From: Harmonia axyridis | Taxonomy: Eukaryota > Arthropoda > Insecta > Coleoptera > Coccinellidae | NCBI RefSeq assembly: GCF_914767665.1 | Contig: NC_059501.1 | Location: forward strand, 81,380,798-81,444,797 | DNA: 64,000 nucleotides | Reading direction: 5' to 3' | Part shown: in pieces, positions 35,191 through 47,094 of the stretch | Layout of the letters: each line of letters opens with the position of its first letter | Position numbering within the stretch: the stretch's first letter is position 1 | Translations under genes and position numbers: made by a program | Notes under the pieces: generated by a model | The model's input: only the letters and a program-made list of their open reading frames with translations | The model's database searches: none | Told to the model about the DNA's origin: nothing

Positions 35191-36134
35191 ACTCTTAAGG
35201 TATAAATTTCAGAAATAGGGTTTGCTTATGTAAACCCGACTATTTTTGTACGTAGAATCGACAGAAATAATAAAAAATATAGGTTCTAATTTGAAAATCT
35301 TGAGTTTTGATTTGAGTTGTCCAAGCAGTTCATGATCTTCTTATGAACACTCTGTACATTTTTGGTCCAAATCGCAGTCTTATAATACTACGTATTTGCA
35401 GAATCGAAAAAGAAAAAAAAATTTCGAAAAAAGCTTTTTCTGTCGAAAAATTCAAAAAATTTGAGTCCTCATCGACACCATTTTTTGATACACTTCCTGT
35501 ACCTTTTTTGTTCAAACTGCGAACTGGTTTATGATACTACGTATTAGCAGAATCGGAAATGATAAAGGTTTCTTCGAAAAACACTTTTTTTGCAAGAATA
35601 GTCAAAAAAAATTTGAGTCCTTGTCGCCACCATTTTTTTCATAAGAATCCAATTAACTCATGAACCGTTGAGTTTTTACACAAAGTATTGAATATTGCCG
35701 AAATTGCCATAAAAAAGCTATCTAATGATGCGATAATATAGTGGGTGTGCCATTTGAACTGAGGAAGTATTAGTCTGTTTCCAGTGCAACCGGAAGTTGT
35801 AGGGATCTGAAAATATTCTAGAGAGAAAGATCATTGTCTCAAATCCCAATATGCAAATTTTCAGCTCAAAATTATGATTAGTTTTCCATCCCGGTGAATC
35901 ACCCTATATATCACGTACTGAAATTATAATGTCTTTTTTATTTGGCTCTATACCAAAATTGCTAGTTTATAAGAACAAGAATACCCGAAATCGGACAAAA
36001 TTCGCAAGAGCGACATAAAAAATAGGGTTAAGCACCGAAAAATGAGTCGCGCTTCTTTGCCCAATCCCGGTAAAAACAATAGAACGCAGCCGAAATTAAG
36101 GCGAAGAACGAACACATAATGAGCACTTTCAATA
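35191..36134. other. Repeat-like spacer upstream of the 36.1 kb promoter
   Basis: Simple A/T-rich DNA with poorly resolved repeat fragments (AAATTTCGAAAAAAGC-like text appears twice, near 35420 and 35570). No coding region was seen. The last ~120 bp before the TATA box look like single-copy sequence. Confidence 0.4.
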
Positions 36135-36144
36135 TATATAAAAG
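36135..36144 (+). promoter_or_regulatory. TATA box, probable promoter of the CRAL-TRIO gene
   Basis: TATATAAAAG stands 25-30 bases upstream of a TCACC sequence (36158-36162) that could be an initiator. About 180 bases further on is a strong donor (AG|GTGAGT at 36339). No coding gene other than the CRAL-TRIO gene at 42.5 kb follows on this strand, and that gene starts with an acceptor just before its ATG. The pairing is inferred. Confidence 0.4.
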
Positions 36145-36159
36145 AAGAACAACGGTCTC

Positions 36160-36338
36160 ACCAAAAACATTGCGCGAGAGAACATAGCCGAGGCAATTTC
36201 ATTTGCAGAATCTCAATTACAATTTCTTTCCTTAACCAGAAGTAGGTTAGAGAAAGTTAACATTTTAACACGAAACCGCCGCTGAATTCAGTTTAACATT
36301 GACTCTTGTGTTGTTCTGTGTACCATCAACAACTAGAG
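36160..36338 (+). other. Candidate non-coding first exon (5' UTR)
   Basis: Between the TATA box and the donor CTAGAG|GTGAGT at 36338/36339. It holds no good ATG-led frame. If spliced to the acceptor at 42508-42509 it would give the CRAL-TRIO mRNA a ~185-base leader over a 6.17 kb intron. Confidence 0.4.
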
Positions 36339-36500
36339 GTGAGTCAATTGAAGCGCAATCCGCTCTAAATTGCTCTTGAAACATTTTTTTCAACTCCGAT
36401 TGGTAGCATCGATGCACCCTTGGTTTAACTTCTTCCTTCTCTAGTTGGCCAATAAGTGCGTCAAGAAGGATTTCCTATAAGTTCAACTAGTTCAGGTTAG

Positions 36501-37822
36501 ATTTTTTCAAATCATCAAGGACTTATTATATTATAAATATGACATAGATTCGATAAATAAGTCGTTTCATGTTTACGCTCAGTTGTGCTCAATTTGTTTC
36601 AATATGAAGTGAATTGTTACAAGTGTTTTTCTAGGAGAAATTGTGTTTGGGAAAATGGGAAAACTGGATTTTATACGACTACCATTCGATATTTATGGTA
36701 TTTAATTTTTTTTCTCACGATTATATTTTTGTTATTAACTGCTTTTTACGTCTTTTATATTTATTTTTCACATTTTAAAACTTTCAGTTTCAAGTTCAAA
36801 GGTGAGGTAATATTTTCTATAGTTTTCCAGTTTCGTTCATTAGTCCATTGAAAACATTTTACAAAATTTTCTTTGAAAAAAACGTTTTTCATGAAATTGC
36901 CTTGCTCCTTATTATACACAAAAATGTAATTAACAAGCAACAAGTAAGTAACTAGTATCTGAAGATATTAGTGTTCTTTGATTATGGTTTAATGTTTTAT
37001 ATTCATAATGTATTGAAGTGCATCTGAATGTAAATACATTTTTACGCGCATCTTTCCAATTCTTCTAATTGTTTTTGCGCGCTAGTTTTATCGAAATGAG
37101 ATTTCTTTTTGTTAAAATCATTATTCATATATTTCCATTAAATATTTCGTTCTGAAAACTGAAAAACTGATTTTTTCAAATCATGAAGGACTTATTATAT
37201 CATAAATATGACATTGATTCGATAAATAAGTCGTTCCATGTTTACGCTGAGTGCTCAATTTGTTTTAATGCGTAGTGGATTGATTGTTACAAGTGTTTTT
37301 CTAGGAGAAATAGTGTTTTGGGGAAATGGGAAAATTGAATATTACACCCATTCGATAGTTATGATATCTCATTTTTTTGTCATAAACTATGTTCAACTGC
37401 TTTTTATGTCTTTTATATTTGTTTTTTTACGAACCTTTTAAAACTTGAAAAATGTTCGATTTTAAAGTAACAGTAAAATTTTTATGAATTCTCCAGTTTT
37501 GTTCAATATTTCATTCAATACTTTTTCCAATTTTTTTGTGAATCGCCTTCCACAAAAATGAAATCACGAAGCAACAAGTCGATAACTAGTAGGTATATTT
37601 TAATTTACTAATATTCTTTGATTATAGTTTAATTTTTTATATTCATGAGGTATGGGAGTTTCCCATAATTTCAATCAATTCGAAATTACTGAATGTAAAT
37701 ACATTTTTATGCGCATCTCAAATCAATTGTTTTTGCGCGCTTTTTGTATACAAATGCGATTTCGTTGTTTTAAATTATTTTCAGATATAATAATTGAATA
37801 TTTCATTCTAAAAGAAAATTCG
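36501..37822. repeat. Imperfect ~669-bp tandem duplication
   Basis: Unit 1 starts at 36501 and unit 2 at 37170. Both share CAAATCAT-AAGGACTTATTA, GATTCGATAAATAAGTCGTT, TGTTACAAGTGTTTTTCTAG and the ends TTTTTGCGCGCT and ATATTTC-TTCT. They differ by many substitutions and small indels. No coding region was recognised. Confidence 0.85.
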
Positions 37823-38849
37823 GTGGTACATATTTCGATAATATGTTTTAACTTTTTGAAATTCGTAATTGTGGTATAAAATCCAAAGGGCATTTTGAGC
37901 TATTATGATAATTGCAAAACTCACTTCATATTCGACAAATTGGAGTATACTGTGTACAAACTGAATTACAGGTGATGCCCAAACACGAATGAGTAGATAG
38001 AACAAATGTGACAACATAGCGAAAGATGAATATACCTACCTATTCTAATTATCAAAAATTAGGCAAATGCTCATAATAATATAGTAGACTTCATCAAATA
38101 GTGTGGTTGATAAATATTAACAAAGCACTATATTATTTTTCAAAAATGTTGTCTGTCTGTATTTATCCTCGAATCTTCGAAACTACTGAACAGATTTTCT
38201 TGCGGTGTTAACAGATTGATGAGGGGATTAAGATCAGCTTGGAGCTTACGCTTTGTTTTGGTTAAATAGGTTGAAAGATTTCTCCACTTGTATCCTACAG
38301 GGCGATAAAGAAAAAAGGGAAACATTGCGCGTACCCTAAATGCACTTAGATGCATATATCATATATTATTTTTTATTTTACCTGCTTCATACCTTCAATA
38401 ACAATGCTGGAATAGTATATTCTAAAACAAGTTGCAGAATGGGCTCCTATTCCAACACGAATGCGAAATTCGAACGCAAGAGTGTTGGAATTGCCTTCTG
38501 CAACGAGTATTAGACGATATTTTCTCTATTTCAGTCAAGTTTTGTGAAATATTGTCGAAATTCAATGAAAAATTCAGATTATATATCCTAGTGACTTTTG
38601 TATTGTATCTTGGCAGTTGGTGTGACTGTTACGGAAATTGACAGATTACGGAATTTGAATATGAATTGTACGTTTCGAATTTTGAAATAATTTACAATTA
38701 CGCATCAAATTCGTGAATTATACCTGATCAAATCGATTCAACACAACCAGAATTAAGAGAAATTGCGAATTATGTTGCAAATCATTCCACTATATCCAAA
38801 TTATATAATATTGACAATTATTGACGTTTGTTGAAATTTGATAGGATTG

Positions 38850-39380
38850 GGAGTCAGTAGAGACAACCACAAAACGAAAAATATAACTGAAAACGATGCT
38901 GTAATGAGTTCATTACAGCACTGTTTTTTAGAACTGTAATGATCTCATTACGATACTGAAATAGAGAATAGTAATTTACGTAACAAGTCCGGAAAATAGG
39001 GTTTTTTTTGGACGAATAGACAAAATTCCAGGACGAGCGTAAGCGAGTCCTGGAAGTCTGTGAGTCCAAAAAAACCATTTTCGGGCGTGTTGCGTACAAT
39101 ATTTTTTCGGCAACCATGTAAAATAACACTATCGCTGCTGCTTTCCATATTTTATTGCGATTGCGATCAAAAAACATGCAAATTTTTGACAACTAATTTC
39201 ATATGAACTGTCAGCCGTTATCTCGGTTGCTATGGATTCAATGATTCTTTTCCGGCCTAGTCCGGGAAGTACGTACTTTCCGGACGGTTGCCGAAAAAAG
39301 GCCGGGAAATGCTACTTTCTCAGAGAAAAAGCGTCCGGGAAGTGCTCACTTCCCGGACGGTTGCCGAAAAATAAATTTTA
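38850..39380. repeat. Repeat cluster with hairpins and a duplicated CCGGGAAGT unit
   Basis: Contains CTGTAATGAGTTCATTACAG (a palindrome) near 38899, a strong hairpin at 39000-39076, and two similar units of CCGGGAAGT..ACTTTCCGGACGGTTGCCGAAAAA at about 39268-39300 and 39332-39370. The reverse complement CGGCAACCATG occurs at 39109. This looks like an unclassified non-autonomous element; exact ends were not found. Confidence 0.5.
39000..39076. repeat. Strong hairpin
   Basis: GGTTTTTTTTGGAC pairs with GTCCAAAAAAACC and, inside, ATTCCAGGAC pairs with GTCCTGGAA around a GAGCGTAAGCGA loop. Confidence 0.7.
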
Positions 39381-40051
39381 CATCAGGATAATGATCCTTT
39401 CAACTGTGACAAGTAAGATGTCTTAAACACGTGACAAGCTTATTTGACAGTTGATAATTTCAGAATTGTTGCGAATCAGAACTCTCTCACTCCAAATTTC
39501 AAAGTTATGCGAGGATGCTGTCACAAAATTGATATGAGAAAAATCCATAAATCTATAATGACAATACCATTGGAAAGATAATGACGTGAATCAGGAAGAA
39601 ACAAACTCAAAATAAAATGAAAAATGCACTGACGCGAAGTCAGGAGCTTTTTTGAGCGTTCGTTCATTCATACGTCTATTGCAGCCAAGGAGACCAGGGA
39701 ACTGTTTATATTCTTTTTTTTAACAACGAGATAAAACCAATTTCCCAATTAGTACAGAAGAAAAAAAATATAGCAGTACACAAGATGCAAAAGAGATAAA
39801 AAGCACTAATTTAAACGTGTGTTACAATGGCAGGATAACTGAAAACGTAAAAGTCAATACTTGTTAGCATGGTGGTATAAGGGAACCAAAAAGTGACAAA
39901 ATTTCTATTTACGATAGCATACAAGTCTAGCAAACAGTAATACATTTCTTCTTATATACTACAAGAAAGAACGAGCGCTCAAAAAGTTGAACTTGTTTAG
40001 CCTTGAAATTTCATACAATTTTTTGGTTCATTGAACAATGATTTTTTTGTA

Positions 40052-40952
40052 CACTGCGTCCGTAAAGTATGGAACAAATGCATTTTTAGCTAAACAGACC
40101 ATTTTAAGAAATAATCCTGAAACACGTCGATTTTTTATTTTAATTTACCGTACTTTAAAATAATAATCTAATATACAGGATGAATTACGTTCGAGCAATG
40201 ACGTCACTGCCTTTTTTTTAAATAGAACACTCCCATTTTTCTCAATTTTCGGATTACTCTAGCTGAGCTGATTCCAAAAATGTATCACATGTTGATTTCA
40301 ATTGGTACAGGGTGGATAAAAATACAATAGTTTTGAGTGTGCTCATAAAGTAACGCGTAACATTCTTTATTAGTTAAATTAACAATATTATCAAAAATAC
40401 TTATTGTCCAGCGGCAATTGTTTTGAATGCAACACCCTGTAGTTTGTTACATTTTTGGATCAATAAAAATGAGCTGTTTCCAAACATGTTTGGTACTTGT
40501 GGTCTAGCAGACAGAATATGAAAAATTATTTCTTATCAATTTAAAAAAAAACATAGTCGTCTAGTTTTTTGTGAAATGTCATTATTTGTTTAGTATCTAA
40601 TTTATTGATTTTTCAATGGCAGTTTTGGTATTCGTGAATGTTTTAATTATTGCTTAGATTTAATTTGAAGTAGAAATGGAGTTAAGTCCACCCTGTACCA
40701 ATTGGAATCAACATGTGATACATTTTTGGAATCAGCTCAGCTAGAGTAATCGGAAAATTGAGACAAAATGGGGGTGTTCCATTAAAAAAAAAGTACGGTG
40801 ACATCATTACTCGAAATTAATTTACCCTGTATGTATATATATTATTTTAAAATACGGTAAATTAAAATAAAAAAATCGACGTGTATTATTTCTTAATATG
40901 GTCTCTTCAGCTAGCTAAAAATGATTTTTTTCCATACTTTACGGACACAGTG
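40052..40952. mobile_element. Foldback element with ~270-bp arms
   Basis: The left arm (40052-40320) starts CACTGCGTCCGTAAAGTATGG. The right arm (40685-40952) is its reverse complement, ending CCATACTTTACGGACACAGTG. Long blocks such as GAGCTGATTCCAAAAATGTA are identical between arms. The ~365 bp centre is non-coding. It lies in the inferred first intron of the CRAL-TRIO gene. The ends and the TA before the left arm suggest a Tc1/mariner-type relative. Confidence 0.85.
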
Positions 40953-42514
40953 TTTACTAGCATTATGAAAATATAGAAAAAAAATTGTGCGTGACTATAA
41001 ACGACCAAAGAGATGCCTAAACCTATACATCCGGAACATTTTGTATCCAATCGCCCAACTTTCATTTATGTCTCAATCAAAATAAAGAAACTAAGGAGAA
41101 AGTTTCCATTTCTCCGCTTATGATTATTAAGTTAAACATTCGTACACTTTATTCCGAATCTTATTAGATAAAATACATTCTGTAGGTACCCAAAATTGCG
41201 ACAATCGGGGAAACAATTAAAAATTCTAAATATAGACCGGAATGGTTCAAATAATCGATCCTAAGAATATCTGCTATAAATACAGAAGTAGTACACACTG
41301 CGATTCCTCTTGTTCTTCTTATGAGAGCAAAAAACCGATTGGAGAAAGTGACCAACTCTCGTTGGAAGTATATTTCATAACGTTTCGATATTCAAAACCA
41401 ATCGCAATGATAACAAAGGGATTTGTGATTCATTACAATGCATAATCATAATTTATATTATCTCTTTTTTTTATCTCCCGTTACAAGGCTGAAATTATTA
41501 ATGAGAGCGTTCAAACGCAAAAAAAACGTTGCAAATTTAACACAAAAGGTTAATTATTTCATTATTAGTATTCGTTTCTTTCAAAGCTTTATTCTCTTAC
41601 TTCCAGGTAAGAAGGGGTTTCAGAAAGGAAACAAAATTAGAAAAGTTTTTCTAGCGAAAATGAAATAGGCTGCAATTTTCTTACATTTTTCAGATGTGAA
41701 ATTCAGAATTTTTCAGATTCATGTTCATGTGATTTAAGTGTTGGAAAATGTTTATACCAATTCTTTTCAAAAATTGAACACTGACAGGAGCGTTTGAGCG
41801 CTTGTTATGCGTGCTTCACTTATACACTTATATCAAAATAAAGATTTTTCATAAAACTTTGAGAGGATCTTCAGCTCTATAAAACAATCAATTGATTAAT
41901 ATTAAGTCTTGATGCTGTATAGATTTGTTCAAACAATTGTCTTCAAATGGTGAAAGTATATGTCAAAGAGAAAGAGGAAAGCGAAATTTCTGTGAACAGT
42001 TGTTCATTGGATTTTTTTATTATTGAAACGACTAATGAGACCTTAAAAACAGATATGAGAAAGCTGCAGGATTTTTACTGTTTTCAGTGGTGACAAGTCA
42101 ACAGATTTCATTGTTCCATTCATGAATGCTAAATATTAATTAGAACAGATCTCACGTAGAACAATAATAATAAAATATATATGTCTTTATTAGTCGATAT
42201 GACGAATCAAATTTGTTGTCTGTAATGAAGAATGTTAAGCAGTCTAATGTAGTAACTTGAGCTATACTGGTATCTCCAATGCCCAATAAAATTTAACTAT
42301 CAATCTTCCATAAAATTTTTGAAAGAATAACTTCTATTATTTTCTCCAGATTGATTTTGGTCAAATGATGTTTAAAATGTTTTCCACCGACTGTAGTAAG
42401 TGTTTTTTGCCAAAATTCTTGTAAGAATATATAAATTCCGCTTCCACGCTGATATTCCCGAATATACATAATTGTTTATTGGTGTTTCATAATTTTTTTT
42501 CGTTTTCAGAAAAA

Positions 42515-45500
42515 ATGGGTTTGGGTGGTGATGGTCTGGTTGAAAATTACACCTTCCAGCTGCCAGAGTCTGAAAGAAAGAAAGCCCAAGAGGAACTGCG
42601 TGAAGATGACAGCATAAGGCAACAATCCCTAGAACAGCTGAGAGAATGGATTGAGAAACATCCAAATATAAAAAAATGTCGTACTGGTAAGTAGAACTTT
42701 TAAAATGTGCGTTTCGAACAAATAAATATGTTCAATCTTGTACATGTGAAACGATTTAATAGAGCATGGTTGATTATTTTTCCATAATAACTATGCGTTT
42801 CTTTGATAACAATCGGATTGTATAGTTTTTGTCAGGAGTTTATTCATGTTTACTAGGTTGAAATAAATTGTCTATTCCGAGAGATCTAATGATAATCATT
42901 TATGCATTATGTATGATTAAAATCACGATATCGATCATAATGTGACTTTCAAAGCCTCATACACTGTACGTAGTAATGGCTTTGAGAGCAGAACAAATTA
43001 GAATTTTAATAGTTCATCATTTGAAAAAAAAATTAAACTATGGTTTATCATTATTTTCTCCTATATCAGAAGATTTGTCAATCTGAATGTAAAATATCAA
43101 CCGTGATATTTTTCATTCTATCTAAAATCTAAATTAGAAACATTAAAAAATTCCAGGATTTTCGGTAGTCTCGTTGGTTTTTCATCTGACCGTTGGCCCA
43201 CAATTGTAATTGTAATTGTTGAGGATTGTAATTCGACGTTATACATTTGCCTATACCTCATAGAAAAGTTCCGGGCCTATGAAAGGAGTTTGTACTCCTT
43301 TTTTGCCAAGTGTGTTGCCTCCTAATTTCCTTTAAATCCCGAGTGACAGGGAACCTAGGCTGAAAAAACTTTTAATTCTTATCTATTTCGTTGAGTTTTC
43401 TTTGGCACGCCAATACTATCTTAGAATCGATGATATGTGAGCTCAATACTTTGATTACAGCCTGACTGTCAGAATGTATCGCTATATCACATTTCTGATT
43501 GTTTCCTACTAGGTTAGTTCCCACACATCTATCTATTGCAAGGATCTCTGCCTGAAAGACACTTAGACAGCGCCCTAACGAATAAAACTGGGGTTGTAGA
43601 CTCCCTTTCGCAACCTTTTTTTCTTTCTCTGATTCCTAATTCCTTCACTGCTAGTACTTTCTCTGGATAGTGTTAGAATGGCCTCTATTTATCACGAGAT
43701 GAAGAGGTTTGAGGTCTGTAATGATCTCCAATGCCCTAGTTGGAGTATTTTGAAAAGAACCTTAAATAAAGAAGTCAAAAAACAGTGATAGCAATGAACA
43801 AATCAATAAATTTGCAAAAAGGGCTTCAAGTATAACACCCATTAGACCCTGTGGACTTGGAAAAAAACACCACAGGCCAGCCTTTCTGCAATGGGTCTCT
43901 GGAAAAGAGATGCGTCTACAAAAATACACCTAGACGCAACTAAAAAATTCATGGAGTTTTCTCCGTCCCAAAAAAAAGGTCATATAGCTTCCACAATCTG
44001 ACGTGGTACTGTAAGTATAAAACCTTCTGTACCGAAATGTCGGCAGACTCTGCAAATCCAAGAAAGCAACAGCAGAGAACGTACTGTGTACACATCTGCT
44101 CAAGACAATTTGAAATCCTTGCATAGTGATATTCATGGCCAGCAATGGACATGGTCAAATTTGCTAATATGGTAGAATCCCTTTTTGCCGAGTATATAAT
44201 AAAATATCAAACTGATCGCAGTAGAAAGTCTACTTTCTAATTTCGTTAAAAACCTAAAGAAATAATTCTTTCTCATTGATGACACTTATGACGGTTTTCT
44301 ACAAACTAAACTCATTTCCCATTCCAGATGCCCCCTTTTTGCTGCGTTTCTTGAGGACTAAGAAGTTCAGCGTCCCCCAAGCTTCGGAAATGTTGGAAAG
44401 ATACCTGACCATCCGCCAACTCTACCCACAATGGTTCACCAAGCTTGACCCTGAAGATCCAGAGCTGGCTGAGATCGTTGAGGCCGGTTATCTAGTGCCC
44501 CTTCTGGAGAGGGATGGGGGCAAGTTGATCCTCTTCAGCAACGCGGGCAAGTTTGATCCGCACAAATTCACCTCTGCGCACATGGTGAGGGTGCACAGTA
44601 TGGTCACAGAGGCTCTGATGGACGACGAGGTCAACCAGATCAACGGTTATACCTACATCAACGACGAGAGCGGTTTTCAAATGTCCCACATATCGCTCTG
44701 GTCTTTGACTGACATCAGAAATATTTTGAGGTGTATCCAGGTAAGCATTTCGCTATGAAAACTACATAGTTCTATAATTGGTCAAATACAATACCTGATA
44801 CTACAGAGATTCTATGGAAGTTCTTCGAGTATTATGGAACCAAAATTATAATTTTACTAAAAATATAATCAAACACCATATAAACACTCCTCGACAGTAC
44901 TGGGATACCCCTAAACAAACTGATAGAGAAAGTTGAGGTTTCCAATTCTCCTAATTCTGGGTATTTTAGAACTTGTAATTAATATAAGCACTGACACCGC
45001 CATTAGTGTCATTGGTGTATGCGAATAGTGGAATATTTACTTAATTGATGTACCAGCTAATCCCCCATTATTTACAATGAAAAATTTGAATTTAAAAAAA
45101 AAATTCATCAAATAATTAGGTGGAAAAAAAGCTAATAGGTTCAAATTAGAAAAATAGTTGAAATTGAAATAAACAAAAATCAAAGTAAGAGCTGACTGTG
45201 CGTCAGAAGATTTTGAGTGCTTGTGCATTCATCTCCTATTTCTTGGAGTCCAAAGAGAACTCTACCTATATAGGTATAAATGACGTGATCCATTGTGTAT
45301 TTGTTATCAATTAGTTTATCTTGATGGTTCTAATGATACGATCCTATCAAAATTCAGTATGACCATTCTAGTAATTATTTTCCATATACAAACCAACTGT
45401 TATACTATAAATTTCAGTTTTAAGTGTGATGTTAATATTAAAACTCCTTTTTCCAGAACACTACTCCAATGCGTCACAAATCCAACCATTTCCTCAACAT

Positions 45501-45887
45501 CAGTTCCAGCGCTATTAAACTAATAGAGTTTGCAATTTCATTGCTCAATGAAAAACTCAAAAACAGGATATTCGTAAGTATATAACATTCATTTGAAAAC
45601 AATGCAAAGTAATTGAATTATCATCTCATCAGATATACAAATCGATTGATGAGCTTCATGCAAAAATCGACAAGAAAATTCTACCCAAAGAATATGGCGG
45701 TGAAGTTCCTCTTAACGATATGCTGGAAGAATTCAAAAAGCACTTGAAATCCAAAAGGAACGATTTGTTGGCTTTGGACGAAATGTACATTGAAATTGAT
45801 GAAAAATCTTGTCCCTTAGTTTCTGAGATGAATGAAGAACTTGGAATTGGTTTGGACGGCAGTTTCAAGAAATTAATAGTGGACTAG
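42515..45887 (+). CDS. CRAL-TRIO domain protein, alpha-tocopherol-transfer-protein-like
   Basis: Cytosolic carrier that binds a small hydrophobic ligand and moves it between membranes; the ligand is not predictable from sequence. Coding exons: 42515-42686, 44328-44740, 45457-45573, 45633-45887; phases join to 318 residues, the usual length for the family. The ATG is six bases after the acceptor at 42509. The helical CRAL-TRIO N-terminal part includes LREWIEKHPNIKKCR and DAPFLLRFLRTKKFSV. It is followed by the lipid-binding fold with LERDGGKLILFSNAG, YTYINDESGFQMSH, MRHKSNHFLNIS and LNEKLKNRIF, then ILPKEYGG, which is strongly conserved in this family. The first exon is probably the non-coding one at 36160-36338. 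The intron 42687-44327 carries a LINE RNase H fragment. Insects have many such genes; I cannot assign an ortholog. Confidence 0.92.
43370..43620 (-). mobile_element. LINE RNase H fragment
   Basis: The minus strand codes FQAEILAIDRCVGTN followed by CDIAIHSDSQAVIKVL and IVLACQRKLNE. This is the QAE..AI and I-SDSQA-- pattern of an RNase H domain of a retrotransposon, with the expected acidic residues. It is a fragment in the first intron between CRAL-TRIO coding exons; flanking sequence on both sides may be more of the same element but is not clear. Confidence 0.7.
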
Positions 45888-47094
45888 TATTTAAGTATGT
45901 ATTAAGTTAACTGTTTAACTTTAAGGTATAAAGGTGCAGCTTATTTTCCTTTGTGATACAGAAAATATCTATTTTGGATATTTTACTCCCATTTAAGAAA
46001 ACTTTTCATTCCATTTCTATGTTCATCGTCAATTTTCCTCTTCCTTTCTTTTTCTTCTATTTCATGTCGTCAAACTCTTTTCAATTCTTATAGTCTAGTC
46101 ATCATGTGTTAACTGATTCAAGGATTTTGTATAAATGAACGAAGTCCTTGGTCAGTTTTCTTCATTAATTAATGATTTATTTATATTTACTTTATTATTT
46201 AGTAACAAATGTTGAGGAATTTTTCCTTAGCCTTGGTGGAATAAAGTTACCTACCTTTATCGATTGTTTTTTGTTCTTTTTATTGTTATAGTATTTTTAT
46301 CGTTTATTTTTTGAAATGTTTTGATATACATATTGTTATTTTTCAAGATGAGTTCATCAATTTTTTTAAGTAATTTACGTGATCCAAAGAGTTCTTCAAG
46401 GAACTGTTTCTTTCAGTAAAATTATTAAATGACGACTGAAATTACCGGTTTCAATTGAGGAATCTTGATTGAGGCGGCTTTCAGTCAAATGGATAGAAAT
46501 ATTACTCAACTTAATTGTACTTATAGGATCCTTTTAATGAAATATATTCATCAAAAACTTTTCTAAATAAAATGCTTTTGAATTGTAGATAGTTTTTCTG
46601 ATATTCACACCCTATTTTTCAGCAATAATATTGTAAAACATGAAAAATTTCAAAGAAACAAAAGATAATATAAATTTATATACTCAAATAATTAACTCAA
46701 ACAGGAAATTTGACTACAAAATACCTTTGCCAATCAATCCTACAACTAACAATTACTAAAATTAAATTAACTGAGTCGACAGCAGTTACTCACAGAATAA
46801 TTGACTGTCACCTATCCATTAGTGTCATCAGTGGGGTTCAACAAAAGGTGGTAGTACTGAAATTTCTCCTGATTGTCTGAGTGTTAGAAAGTTATTATCA
46901 GTAGTGAATTCATATATTTGAACAGATAAAATTTTCTTGAATACTTTTGATATACAGGGGAGAATTCTTATAGGATTTCCAAGCCAATAAAAAATACCCA
47001 TTCCATTAGCAGACCTTTACAATATGGGTAAGAAAGGGGAGTACAACATCAATTGACAACTGCAAAACCTTTAGATTTTTTATTCATTTCTATA
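45888..47094. other. CRAL-TRIO 3' UTR and convergent spacer
   Basis: AATAAA at 46240-46245 is the best poly(A) signal for the CRAL-TRIO gene, giving a ~370 base 3' UTR. For GPN1 on the other strand, TTTATT at 47079-47084 (AATAAA on the minus strand) follows the stop by about ten bases. The rest is AT-rich with no coding exon. Confidence 0.5.

Noticed and set aside
33101..36010. Possible direct terminal repeats (ATCACGTA-TGA..ATTATAATGTCTTT near 33111 and 35914)
   Set aside because: Similarity is short and diverged, and the region between is explained by a foldback plus a LINE, not an LTR element.
39630..45260. Loose similarity among TGACGCGAAGTCAGGAGC.., AGGAGCGTTTGAGCGC.. and GTGCGTCAGAAGATTTTG..
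   Set aside because: Too short and mismatched to define a family by eye.
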